The notes beneath the pieces were generated by a model that worked only from the letters and a program-made list of their open reading frames with translations, ran no database searches and was not told where the DNA came from. DNA of 7,528 nt from Pseudomonadota bacterium (GTDB taxonomy: Bacteria; Pseudomonadota; Gammaproteobacteria; Pseudomonadales; UBA5518): the NCBI GenBank assembly GCA_963204845.1, contig CAUJIL010000077.1, positions 1-7,528 on the forward strand, in the 5' to 3' direction. Shown here one piece after another: positions 1 to 7,528 of this stretch. Every line of letters starts with the position of its first letter. The first letter of the stretch is position 1. The translations under genes and the position numbers were made by a program.

Positions 1-28
1 CGCGCTCGCGCGGCGCCGGCTGTCTCAT
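1..28 (-). CDS. Possible start of a translationally coupled gene downstream of pyrD (partial, 9 codons)
   Basis: On the minus strand an ATG at 28-26 overlaps the pyrD TGA (27-25) as ATGA, the classic arrangement for translational coupling. The frame stays open to the window edge and reads MRQPAPRER. No convincing Shine-Dalgarno sequence precedes it, which is common when ribosomes reinitiate after an upstream stop. Nine codons are too few to recognise a family, and in DNA this GC-rich an open stretch of this length means little. The only evidence is the ATGA overlap and the shared strand. It could equally be chance, with pyrD the last gene of its transcript. Confidence 0.3.
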
Positions 29-1074
29 CGTGGCGCCCGCGACGCCGCGCGGCCGCGAGCGATCGCGTGCGCGGCCTCGGCGATCAGCCCCGGGCCGGCG
101 TAGATGAAGCCGGTATAGAGCTGGACCAGGCTGGCTCCGCTGCGCACGCGCTGTGCCGCTGCCGCGCCATCCATGATGCCGCCGGCGCCGATCAAAGGCA
201 GCTCGCCGCCCAGCTGCTCCGCGAGCCGCGCGAGCACCGCGTCGGCGCGCGCGGTGAGCGGCGCGCCGCTCAGCCCGCCGGCCTGCTCCGCCCCGGGCAG
301 GCCCTCGACGCCCGCGCGTCCCACCGTGGTGTTGGTGGCGATCAGTGCATCGATGCGCGCGCGCCGCACGCTGTCGGCGACGCGGTCGATGTCCTCGTCG
401 GCCAGGTCCGGCGCCACCTTCAGGGCCAGCGGAACCGCCCGGCCATGGCGCTGGGCGAGTTCGTCGCGCCGGCGCACCAGCACTGCGAGCAGGCGCTCCA
501 GCGGCTCGCCGAACTGCAGGTCGCGCAGCCCCGGCGTGTTCGGCGACGAGAGGTTGATGGTGACGTACGAGGCGAGTGCGTGCACGCGCTCCAGGCAGTA
601 CAGGTAGTCGTCCTCCGCACGCTCCAGCGGCGTGTCCTTGTTCTTGCCGATGTTGATCCCCAGCACCCCGCGGTAACGTGCGGCGCGCACGCGCTCGCAC
701 AGGTGATCGACCCCGAGGTTGTTGAAGCCCATGCGGTTGACCAGCGCGCCGGCCTGCGGGATGCGGAACAGCCGCGGACGCGGGTTGCCGGGCTGCGGGC
801 GCGGCGTCACGGTGCCGATCTCGATGAACGCGAAGCCGAGCGCCGCGAGCGCGTCGATGTGCTCGCCGTTCTTGTCGAGTCCGGCGGCCAGCCCCACCGC
901 GTGCGGGAATTCCAGCCCCATGCAGCGCACCGGGTCCGAGGGCGGCGGCGGCGCAAGCAGCCGCTGCAGGTGCAGGCGCGCCAGCGCGTCCACGCCGTGC
1001 AGCGCCAGCACGTGCGCGGTCTCGCCGGGAAACAGGAACAGCAGCTTGCGCAGCAGCGGATACGGCAGGGTCAC
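25..1074 (-). CDS. pyrD: Dihydroorotate dehydrogenase (quinone), class 2
   Basis: PyrD oxidises dihydroorotate to orotate, the fourth step of de novo pyrimidine synthesis, using FMN and passing electrons to membrane quinone. The 349-residue product is close to the usual 335-350 of class 2 enzymes. Visible motifs in order: an N-terminal amphipathic segment (about 1-40) typical of the membrane-associated, quinone-accepting class; AAGLDKN at 63-69; NRMGFNN at 113-119; NLSSPNTPGLR at 174-184, where Ser177 matches the class 2 catalytic serine; LKVAPDL at 218-224 with the FMN-contacting Lys219; ATNTT at 246-250; GGLSGAPL at 266-273; and the phosphate-binding IGAGGI (295-300) and LYTGFIY (319-325). 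The start is a GTG at 1074, chosen because homologues begin just before the Y-x-L-L-R-K-L-L-F segment. No clear Shine-Dalgarno is seen, and an in-frame GTG at 1107 would add 11 residues. It follows gdhB by 67 bases on the same strand, so cotranscription is plausible. All key residues seem present; the frame is intact. Confidence 0.96.
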   Translation of the reverse strand: MTLPYPLLRKLLFLFPGETAHVLALHGVDALARLHLQRLLAPPPPSDPVRCMGLEFPHAVGLAAGLDKNGEHIDALAALGFAFIEIGTVTPRPQPGNPRPRLFRIPQAGALVNRMGFNNLGVDHLCERVRAARYRGVLGINIGKNKDTPLERAEDDYLYCLERVHALASYVTINLSSPNTPGLRDLQFGEPLERLLAVLVRRRDELAQRHGRAVPLALKVAPDLADEDIDRVADSVRRARIDALIATNTTVGRAGVEGLPGAEQAGGLSGAPLTARADAVLARLAEQLGGELPLIGAGGIMDGAAAAQRVRSGASLVQLYTGFIYAGPGLIAEAAHAIARGRAASRAPR

Positions 1075-1141
1075 GCGTCGGGGCCGGTGGCTTCGGATCG
1101 GGCGCACAGGATAACCGATCGCAGGCGCGCCCGGCGCGCGC
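1075..1141 (-). other. gdhB-pyrD intergenic spacer with a GC-only hairpin
   Basis: This 67-base gap holds a short perfect inverted repeat, GCGCGC at 1125-1130 and again at 1134-1139, around a 3-base loop. No run of T follows on the minus strand, so it does not look like an intrinsic terminator. A TATCCT on the minus strand (1113 to 1108) resembles a -10 box, but no -35 element is at a suitable distance. The gap is compatible with readthrough from gdhB into pyrD. Confidence 0.35.
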
Positions 1142-4100
1142 TCAGCCCGCGCGCGGCTGTGCCAGCGCGAGCAGCGCGCGTACCGCCACCGCGTACATCG
1201 GGTACTCCTGCGTGCGTGCGTCGCGGATCCGCCCGACCAGCAGCCGCCACTGCGCGACCGCTGCCGCCTGCGAGGCCTCCCAGCGCTCGACGCAGGCACC
1301 GGCGTCCGGCTCGTCGGGCGCCTCGCGCGCCACCGCCGCCACGATCGCACGCAGCTGCCAGTCGAGTTCGTCGAGGTAGGACTCGCGCGCCAGCGCCTGC
1401 CACTGGTTGTCCACCGCGAGCGCGCTGATCTGCTTGCCGAACCAGTAGCAATCCAGCCGGTCGTTCAGTGCGCAGGCAATACGCGCGGCGCGCTCGACCT
1501 CCACCGCCTGCGCGAGCGCGACGTCGACCATGCCGAGCGCGCCGATCAGCATCGAGGAGCCGGCGAACGCGACCGCCAGCGCCGGCGGCAAGCCGGCCGC
1601 GAGCAGTTCGTCGTGGCGCTTGCGCCACGCCTCGAGCTGCTCGCCGCGCACGCACTCGCCCATCGCGGCCTGGATGCGCGCCACCGGCGCCGCCAGCGCC
1701 GCCACCTCGGCCGCCATGTCGCAGGCGCCGCGGCGATTGTGGATGAACCAGCGCGTGGCGAGGCGCAGCAGCCGTTGCAGGTCGGCGAGCACCTCGAGCT
1801 GCACGCCCGCCTCGACCGCGTGCTCCAGCGCCTCGACCTCCCGCCACCAGCGATGCAGGTCGAACACGTCACGCGCGACGACCCAGGCGCGCACGATCGC
1901 GGCCACGCCGGCGTTGGTGCTCTGCTGCAGCCGCTCGATGAAGGTGATCCCCATCAGGTCGACCAGGTCGTTGGCGATCTGGGTGGCGACGATCTCGCGC
2001 CGCAGCTCGTGCTGTGCGAGCCGCTCGCCGAAGCGCTCGACCAGCCGCGCCGGGAACGCGTCGGCGAGCGCGCGCGCCAGGTACGGATCCTCGGGCAGCG
2101 CGGAAGCCAGGATGTCGAGTTTCAGCTGCCCCTTCACGTAACACATCAGCACCGCGAGCTCGGGCCGCGTGAGGCCGCGACCGCGCGCGCGCCGCTCCGC
2201 CAGTGTCTCGTCGTCGGGCAGGAACTCGAGCCGGCGATCGAGCGCCCCGCGTGCCTCCAGCGAGGCGATCAGCGCCCGGTGCTCGTTGATGCGCAGCGCC
2301 GCCTCGTGCGCGGCGATGCTGATCGCCTGTGTCTGGCGGTAGTTGTTCGCGAGCACCAGCGCCGCGACCTCGTCGCGCATCTCCTCGAGCAGCGTCGCGC
2401 GCTGCTTCGTCGTCAGGTCGCCGGCGGCGACGATCTGGTTGAGCAGGATCTTGATGTTGACTTCGTGGTCCGAGCAGTCCACGCCACCCGAGTTGTCGAT
2501 GAAATCGGTGTTGCACGCGCCTCCCAGCGCGCAGAACTCGATGCGCGCACGCTGCGTCATGCCGAGGTTGCCGCCCTCGGCGATCACGCGCGCGCGGATC
2601 TGCGTGGCGTCGATGCGCACCGCATCGTTGGTCTTGTCGCCGGCGGCGGCGTGGTCCTCGTCGCTGGCCTTGAAGTAGGTGCCGATGCCGCCGTTGAACA
2701 CCAGGTCCACCGGCGCCGCGAGCACCGCCGACACCAGCTCGGCCGGCGTCATGCTCGCGGCCTCGGTGCCGAGCACGCGGCGCATCGCATCGCTCAGCGC
2801 GACCGACTTGGCGCTGCGCGCGAACACGCCGCCACCGGGGGAGATCAGCGCCGGATCGTAGTCGGCCCAGCTCGAGCGCGGGAGGACGAACAACCGTTCG
2901 CGCTCGGCGAACGCGCGCGGCGGATCGGGATCGGGGTCGATGAACACGTGGCGGTGGTCGAACGCGGCGACCAGGCGGATGCTGCGCGAGCGCAGCAGGC
3001 CATTGCCGAACACGTCGCCCGACATATCGCCGATGCCGACCACGGTGACCGGATCGCGCTGCACGTCGACGCCGCGCTCGCGGAAGTGCCGCTGCACCGC
3101 CACCCAGGCGCCACGCGCGGTGATCGCCATCTTCTTGTGGTCATAACCGACGCTGCCGCCGGAAGCGAAGGCATCACGCAGCCAGAAGCCGTAACGGTCC
3201 GAAATCGCGTTCGCGATGTCGGAGAACGCCGCCGTGCCCTTGTCGGCCGCCACCACCAGGTAGGGATCGGGCGCGTCGTGACACACCACCTCCGGTGGCC
3301 GCACCACGGTACCGTCGACCACGTTGTCGCTCACGTCCAGCAGCCCCTGGACGAAGATCTCGTAGCAGGCCACGCCCTCGGCCTGCACCGCGTCACGTCC
3401 GGCCTCGGGCCGCAGCTGCTTGGGCACGAAGCCGCCCTTGGCCCCCACCGGGACGATCACGGCGTTCTTGACCTGCTGCGCCTTCACCAGCCCGAGCACC
3501 TCGGTGCGGAAGTCCTCGAGCCGGTCCGACCAGCGCAGCCCGCCGCGCGCGACCCGCCCGCGGCGCAGGTGCACGCCCTCGACGCGCGGCGAGTAGACCC
3601 AGATCTCGTACATCGGCACCGGGCGCGGCAGCCGCGGCACGCGCGCGCAGTCGAACTTGAAGGAGAAATACTCGCGCGGCGCGCCGTCGGCGTCGCGCCG
3701 GAACCAGTTGGTGCGCAGCGTGGCGCGGATCAGCGCCAGGTACGCGCGCAGCGCCTGGTCGTCGTTCAGCTGCTCGACCGCGTCCAGCGCGGCGACGATG
3801 CGCGCCGCGATGGCCTCCTCGGCGGCGGCGCGCGCCGTGGCGTCGGCAGCGGGGTCGAAACGCGCGCGGAACAGCTCGATCAGCGCGCGCGCGATCGCGA
3901 GGTGCCGTCCCAGCGCCTCGGCGACGAACTGCGGCGTGAACGCATAGCGGATCTGCTTCATGTACTGGGCGTAGGCGCGCAGGATCGCCACCTCGCGCCA
4001 GTCCAGCCCGGTCCCGACCACCAGGCGGTCGAACGCATCGTTCTCGGCGCGCCCCGCGTACACGGCGATGAAGCTCGTCTGCACCGCCGGCGCCACCGCC

Positions 4101-5974
4101 GCGACGTCCACCTCCCCGGCCAGCGCGTGGTTCAGCGTGAAATCGTGCAACCAGAACTCGCGCCCGTCGGCGCGCGCGAGCCGGTACGGCCGCTCGCCGA
4201 GCACACGCATGCCGTGGTTCTCCAGCATCGGGATCACGTCGGACAACGCGACCGCCCGATCGGGGCTGTAAAGACGGAAGTGCAGCGTGCCCGCCGCCTC
4301 GCGCGCCGAGCGATAGAGCCTGACGCCAGGAATCGAGTCGGCCTCGAGACGTTCGAACTCGCGGATGTCGGCCACCGCCGTCGCCGTGTCGTTGTCCTCG
4401 CGGTAGGCACCCGGGAAGGCCTGCGCCCACAGCCGCAGCCGCAGCGCACCACCTTCCTCGCCGAATTCCTCGGCCAGCGCCAGGCGCAGCTGGTCGTCCC
4501 ACTGTTCGCACAGCTGCACGATCAGTGCCTCGAGCTCGTCGACGTCGACCTCGTCCGGCCGCGTGGGGGCGAGCCGCATCACGAAATACGTGCTGACCAG
4601 CACCGACTCGGAGAAGAACGTGGTGAACTCGGATTCCTCGGCGCCCAGCGCCTGCATCAGCACGGTCTCGATCTTCTGGCGGATTTCGGTGCGGTAGACG
4701 TCGCGCGGCAGGTAGACCAGGCAGGAAGCGAAACGCTCGCGCGGATCGAGCCGCACGAACAGGCGGATCTTGCGCCGTTCCTGGATGTGGAAGATCCGCA
4801 TCGCGGTGCGGAACAGCCGCTCGCTGTCGGACTGGAACAACTCGTCGCGCGGCAGCAGCTCGAGCACGCGCCGCAACGCGCGCTCGCGGTGGCTGCTGGT
4901 GCCCGGGCGCGCGCGCTCGAGCACCTCGGCGACCTTGCGGCGCACGATCGGGATCTCATCCGGGTCCATCGTGTAGACGACCGCGGTGAACAGCCCGAGG
5001 AAGTTGTGCTGTTCCGTGACCCTGCCCCCGGCGTCGTGGCAGCTGACGGTCACGTAGTCCGGGTACGCGAGCCGGTGCACGCGCGAGCGCTGCGCCGATT
5101 TGAAGAACAGCAGCTGCGCGCGCTCCGCCGCCGGCTCCGCGCCCGCCTGGGCGAGCTCCTGCGCCAGGAAATCGGCCGCCGGCGTGCGACGCCCGCGCAT
5201 CAGTCCGAGCTGCGAGTCCGCACGCAGCGCGACGCGCGGCGCGCCCTCGCCCCACGCCACGTCGAGCGCCTCGTAACCGAGGAAGGTGAAGTTGCCCTCG
5301 AGCAGCCAGTGCAGCAAGGCGCCGTTCTCGCGCCACTGCTCCGCGGGCACGCCGGCCGAGCAGCGCGGCAGGCGTTCGGCCAGCTCCGCCACGCGCGCGC
5401 GCATCGCGTCGAAGTCCGCGACCACGCGCCCTACGTCGGCGACCACCTCGCCGAGCGCCTGCGCGAGTTCGGTGCGCGCCGCCTGCTCGCCGATCCGCGA
5501 GATCTCCATGTACACCAGTGCCTCGCGGCGCCGCCGGGCGCCGTCGGCCGCGACGGTGGCGGGGAACATCCGCGCGAGCGCGTGGTTCGCGTCGCGCTCG
5601 ACCGTGAGGTCCGAGCTGACCAGCACGTGGATCACGAGGTTGCGCCGGTTCAGCTCCATGCGCAGCGACTCGGACACGAACGGCACGCCTTCGGTGAGCA
5701 CCATCACCACGGTGTGGCGCGAGGTCCAGCCGTGCTCCTCGCTGCGCGGATTGAACACCGCGAGCTTCGGTCCCCGATGGTCGTAGCTCTGCAGCCAGCG
5801 CCACGCATGCTCGATGGTCGCGCACACGTCCGCGGGCCGGCGGTCGCGGATGTCCTCGAAGTCGATGGTCCCGATCACCTCGGCGGCGAAGGCCCTGGGC
5901 ACCGCGCTGCCGCGGCGCCCGATCTCGGCCTCGACCAGCGCCAGAAAACGATCCCTGCTGCCGTTGTCGCTCAT
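1142..5974 (-). CDS. gdhB: NAD-specific glutamate dehydrogenase, large (about 180 kDa) type
   Basis: The enzyme converts L-glutamate, NAD+ and water to 2-oxoglutarate, ammonium and NADH, mainly in glutamate catabolism in the cytoplasm. The 1610-residue length fits the large GDH family (about 1600). The N-terminal half is regulatory, with ACT-like segments near 86-165, 400-490 and 562-640, plus NFTFLGY at 228-234. The catalytic region runs about 740-1240: GGLRWSDR at 811-818; VKNAV with Lys836; VGAKGG with Lys846, matching the catalytic lysine of smaller GDHs; VVAADKGTA with Asp911, matching the catalytic aspartate of PAGD motifs; a Rossmann-type nucleotide motif GIGDMSGDVFGNG at 980-992; NGGIG at 1094-1098; AEGGN at 1132-1136; and NTDFIDNSGG at 1155-1164. 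Residues 1240-1610 look helical and close the protein. The ATG at 5974 is fixed by AGGTGG four bases upstream and by where family similarity begins; the frame is open further upstream only as overlap with the divergent gene. Lysine and aspartate roles are inferred by motif alignment. ACT domains in this family are linked to amino acid control, so allostery is likely but not shown here. No frameshift is seen. Confidence 0.97.
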   Translation of the reverse strand: MSDNGSRDRFLALVEAEIGRRGSAVPRAFAAEVIGTIDFEDIRDRRPADVCATIEHAWRWLQSYDHRGPKLAVFNPRSEEHGWTSRHTVVMVLTEGVPFVSESLRMELNRRNLVIHVLVSSDLTVERDANHALARMFPATVAADGARRRREALVYMEISRIGEQAARTELAQALGEVVADVGRVVADFDAMRARVAELAERLPRCSAGVPAEQWRENGALLHWLLEGNFTFLGYEALDVAWGEGAPRVALRADSQLGLMRGRRTPAADFLAQELAQAGAEPAAERAQLLFFKSAQRSRVHRLAYPDYVTVSCHDAGGRVTEQHNFLGLFTAVVYTMDPDEIPIVRRKVAEVLERARPGTSSHRERALRRVLELLPRDELFQSDSERLFRTAMRIFHIQERRKIRLFVRLDPRERFASCLVYLPRDVYRTEIRQKIETVLMQALGAEESEFTTFFSESVLVSTYFVMRLAPTRPDEVDVDELEALIVQLCEQWDDQLRLALAEEFGEEGGALRLRLWAQAFPGAYREDNDTATAVADIREFERLEADSIPGVRLYRSAREAAGTLHFRLYSPDRAVALSDVIPMLENHGMRVLGERPYRLARADGREFWLHDFTLNHALAGEVDVAAVAPAVQTSFIAVYAGRAENDAFDRLVVGTGLDWREVAILRAYAQYMKQIRYAFTPQFVAEALGRHLAIARALIELFRARFDPAADATARAAAEEAIAARIVAALDAVEQLNDDQALRAYLALIRATLRTNWFRRDADGAPREYFSFKFDCARVPRLPRPVPMYEIWVYSPRVEGVHLRRGRVARGGLRWSDRLEDFRTEVLGLVKAQQVKNAVIVPVGAKGGFVPKQLRPEAGRDAVQAEGVACYEIFVQGLLDVSDNVVDGTVVRPPEVVCHDAPDPYLVVAADKGTAAFSDIANAISDRYGFWLRDAFASGGSVGYDHKKMAITARGAWVAVQRHFRERGVDVQRDPVTVVGIGDMSGDVFGNGLLRSRSIRLVAAFDHRHVFIDPDPDPPRAFAERERLFVLPRSSWADYDPALISPGGGVFARSAKSVALSDAMRRVLGTEAASMTPAELVSAVLAAPVDLVFNGGIGTYFKASDEDHAAAGDKTNDAVRIDATQIRARVIAEGGNLGMTQRARIEFCALGGACNTDFIDNSGGVDCSDHEVNIKILLNQIVAAGDLTTKQRATLLEEMRDEVAALVLANNYRQTQAISIAAHEAALRINEHRALIASLEARGALDRRLEFLPDDETLAERRARGRGLTRPELAVLMCYVKGQLKLDILASALPEDPYLARALADAFPARLVERFGERLAQHELRREIVATQIANDLVDLMGITFIERLQQSTNAGVAAIVRAWVVARDVFDLHRWWREVEALEHAVEAGVQLEVLADLQRLLRLATRWFIHNRRGACDMAAEVAALAAPVARIQAAMGECVRGEQLEAWRKRHDELLAAGLPPALAVAFAGSSMLIGALGMVDVALAQAVEVERAARIACALNDRLDCYWFGKQISALAVDNQWQALARESYLDELDWQLRAIVAAVAREAPDEPDAGACVERWEASQAAAVAQWRLLVGRIRDARTQEYPMYAVAVRALLALAQPRAG

Positions 5975-5978
5975 GCCG

Positions 5979-5984
5979 CCACCT
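5979..5984 (-). promoter_or_regulatory. Ribosome binding site of gdhB
   Basis: On the minus strand AGGTGG (5984 to 5979) matches the Shine-Dalgarno consensus at five of six bases and lies four bases before the ATG at 5974. This decides the gdhB start over alternatives further upstream in the same open frame. Confidence 0.75.
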
Positions 5985-6025
5985 GCTGCGCGCGCTTCCC
6001 GCCCGGAGGTTCGATCCGCTGAAGC

Positions 6026-6031
6026 ATAGTA
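6026..6031 (-). promoter_or_regulatory. Weak candidate -10 box for gdhB
   Basis: On the minus strand TACTAT (6031 to 6026) matches the sigma70 -10 consensus at four of six positions and stands in a locally AT-richer patch. A transcript from here would have a leader of roughly 45 bases before the gdhB ATG. No good -35 hexamer lies 16-18 bases upstream: the base run there reads CGACGC. It may depend on an activator or an alternative sigma factor, or not be a promoter at all. Confidence 0.3.
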
Positions 6032-6078
6032 CGGAACCGCGCCGGACGGCGTCGGTCGAAGCGGTGCCGGCAGGGCGC

Positions 6079-6109
6079 CCGACACCGTACGGTCAGCGGC
6101 GACTACAAT
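6079..6109 (+). promoter_or_regulatory. Candidate sigma70 promoter for the moxR-DUF58 transcript
   Basis: TACAAT at 6104-6109 matches the -10 consensus at five of six bases, notable in DNA this GC-rich. The best upstream partner is CCGACA at 6079-6084, sharing the last four bases of TTGACA, with a long 19-base spacer. Transcription would begin near 6116, giving a leader of about 35 bases before the TTG start at 6151. The spacer contains a perfect 10-base palindrome (6084-6093), which could be an operator. The -10 is fairly convincing; the -35 is less so. Confidence 0.55.
6084..6093. repeat. Perfect 10-base palindrome ACCGTACGGT between the -35 and -10 boxes
   Basis: The ten bases equal their own reverse complement, and the flanking bases (C and C) do not extend the symmetry. 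It starts at the last base of the proposed -35 and lies inside the spacer, where a dimeric regulator could block polymerase. A short palindrome can occur by chance, and I know of no regulator with exactly this site, so only its position makes it interesting. Confidence 0.35.
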
Positions 6110-6138
6110 GCGCCGCGACGCAGTCCCACACTGACGAC

Positions 6139-6144
6139 AGAGGT
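6139..6144 (+). promoter_or_regulatory. Ribosome binding site of the moxR gene
   Basis: AGAGGT, with the core GAGG at 6140-6143, sits six bases before the TTG at 6151. It selects that TTG as the start. The only nearby ATG, at 6164, is out of frame. Confidence 0.75.
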
Positions 6145-6150
6145 AAGCGC

Positions 6151-7101
<951 letters not shown>

Positions 7102-7107
7102 TCCCCG

Positions 7108-7528
7108 ATGCGCACACCCGCCACGCCACCGCTCGCCGAGGCGCAGGGCGCCTTCTGCGATCTGCAACGGCTCATCGCGCTGCGGGCAGTGGCCGAGCGC
7201 CTGCGACTGCGACCTCCGCCGGCGCGCCGTGCCGCGCACGGGGCGCACGCCGGGATCCGTCGCGGGCGCGGCATCGAGTTCGAGGAACTGCGCCCGTACG
7301 AGGCCGGCGACGACATCCGCGCCATCGACTGGCGCGTCACGGCGCGCAGCGGACGCGTGCACACGCGCGTGTTCCGCGAGGAGCGCGAACGGCCGGTGTT
7401 CCTGCTGGTCGACCAGCGCCGCGAGATGTTCTTCGGCAGCCGTCGCGCGCTGAAGTCGGTGCAGGCCGTGCACGCCGCCGCGCTGCTCGCGTGGGCGGCG
7501 CTGGCCGGGGACGACCGCATCGGCGGCC
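7108..7528 (+). CDS. DUF58 domain protein, N-terminal 140 residues (cut by window edge)
   Basis: DUF58 proteins usually follow moxR and are thought to act with the ATPase; their biochemical role is not settled. Family signatures are visible: GRGIEFEELRPYEAGDD at 53-69, IRAIDWRVTAR at 70-80, then VFREERERPVFLLVDQ at 88-103. The last stretch is the first strand of a von Willebrand A-like fold, where a metal site would normally read DxSxS; here Asp102 is followed by QRREMFFGS, so the serines are missing. No signal peptide or membrane segment is visible in the part present. The ATG at 7108 is the first start after the moxR stop, which is in the same frame, so the start cannot lie upstream. There is no strong Shine-Dalgarno, and coupling to moxR translation across 6 bases is likely. 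Full members run about 300-400 residues, so well over half is outside the window. Confidence 0.9.
   Translation, partial: MRTPATPPLAEAQGAFCDLQRLIALRAVAERLRLRPPPARRAAHGAHAGIRRGRGIEFEELRPYEAGDDIRAIDWRVTARSGRVHTRVFREERERPVFLLVDQRREMFFGSRRALKSVQAVHAAALLAWAALAGDDRIGG

Noticed and set aside
1108..1113. TATCCT as a separate pyrD promoter
   Set aside because: Four of six matches and no -35 partner; it is too weak to call as a promoter.
1125..1139. GC-rich hairpin as an intrinsic terminator of gdhB
   Set aside because: Only a six-pair alternating GC stem with no following T run; such stems are frequent in this composition.
1075..1350. Upstream in-frame extension of pyrD to an ATG at 1350
   Set aside because: The added 92 residues are Arg-rich shadow sequence lying inside the end of gdhB, and homologues start near 1074.
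67..1428. A 453-codon open frame antisense to pyrD and the end of gdhB
   Set aside because: Same complementary-register artefact over pyrD; low-complexity Arg/Ala-rich product with no family motif.
6005..6009. Plus-strand GGAGG resembling a ribosome site
   Set aside because: No usable start codon follows at a suitable distance on the plus strand, and it lies upstream of the predicted transcript.
1613..6022. A 1469-codon open frame antisense to gdhB
   Set aside because: It is in exact complementary codon register with gdhB and stays open only because gdhB avoids TTA, CTA and TCA. Its translation is rich in Arg, His, Gln, Val and Asp with no recognisable domain, while the opposite strand is an unmistakable GDH.
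6108..6134. Eight-codon upstream ORF (MRRDAVPH) before moxR
   Set aside because: Its ATG overlaps the -10 box, so it should not be transcribed, and no ribosome site precedes it.
6064..6150. GTG at 6064 as moxR start
   Set aside because: It lies upstream of the TACAAT box and would be outside the predicted transcript; the added residues look non-conserved and the TTG has a strong ribosome site.

Overview
The window is about 7.5 kb of very GC-rich, almost fully coding bacterial DNA. It looks like chromosomal core sequence. I see no mobile element, CRISPR array, tRNA, rRNA or defence cassette. A class 2 (quinone-linked) dihydroorotate dehydrogenase, a 1610-residue NAD-type glutamate dehydrogenase and a MoxR/DUF58 pair together suggest a high-GC proteobacterium, most likely a gammaproteobacterium. 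That assignment is inference from gene content and composition. From memory, Pseudomonas has a moxR/DUF58 cluster close to gdhB, and some other gammaproteobacteria place pyrD after the large glutamate dehydrogenase; both recollections need a lookup.

Layout: two genes run leftward, gdhB (1142-5974) then pyrD (25-1074), separated by 67 bases. A third leftward gene may begin in an ATGA overlap with the pyrD stop (28 to 26) and leave the window. A 176-base intergenic region (5975-6150) separates gdhB from a rightward pair: a MoxR-family AAA+ ATPase (6151-7101), then after 6 bases a DUF58 gene (7108 onward) cut by the right edge. The intergenic region holds a credible promoter for the rightward pair (TACAAT at 6104-6109), a much weaker candidate for gdhB, a perfect 10-base palindrome in the promoter spacer, and good ribosome binding sites for both genes.

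Function: GdhB oxidises glutamate to 2-oxoglutarate and ammonium, feeding amino acid carbon into the TCA cycle. PyrD makes orotate in pyrimidine synthesis and passes electrons to the quinone pool. The rightward pair looks like the start of a MoxR/DUF58/von Willebrand A (Bat-like) cluster, a chaperone-type system usually linked to envelope integrity or stress; its other expected members would lie beyond position 7528.

I did not find an undescribed system. The points most worth checking are the shared control region, the degenerate metal-site motif in the DUF58 protein, the TTG start of moxR, the possible coupled gene at the left edge, and the near-absence of TTA, CTA and TCA codons, which creates very long false antisense reading frames.
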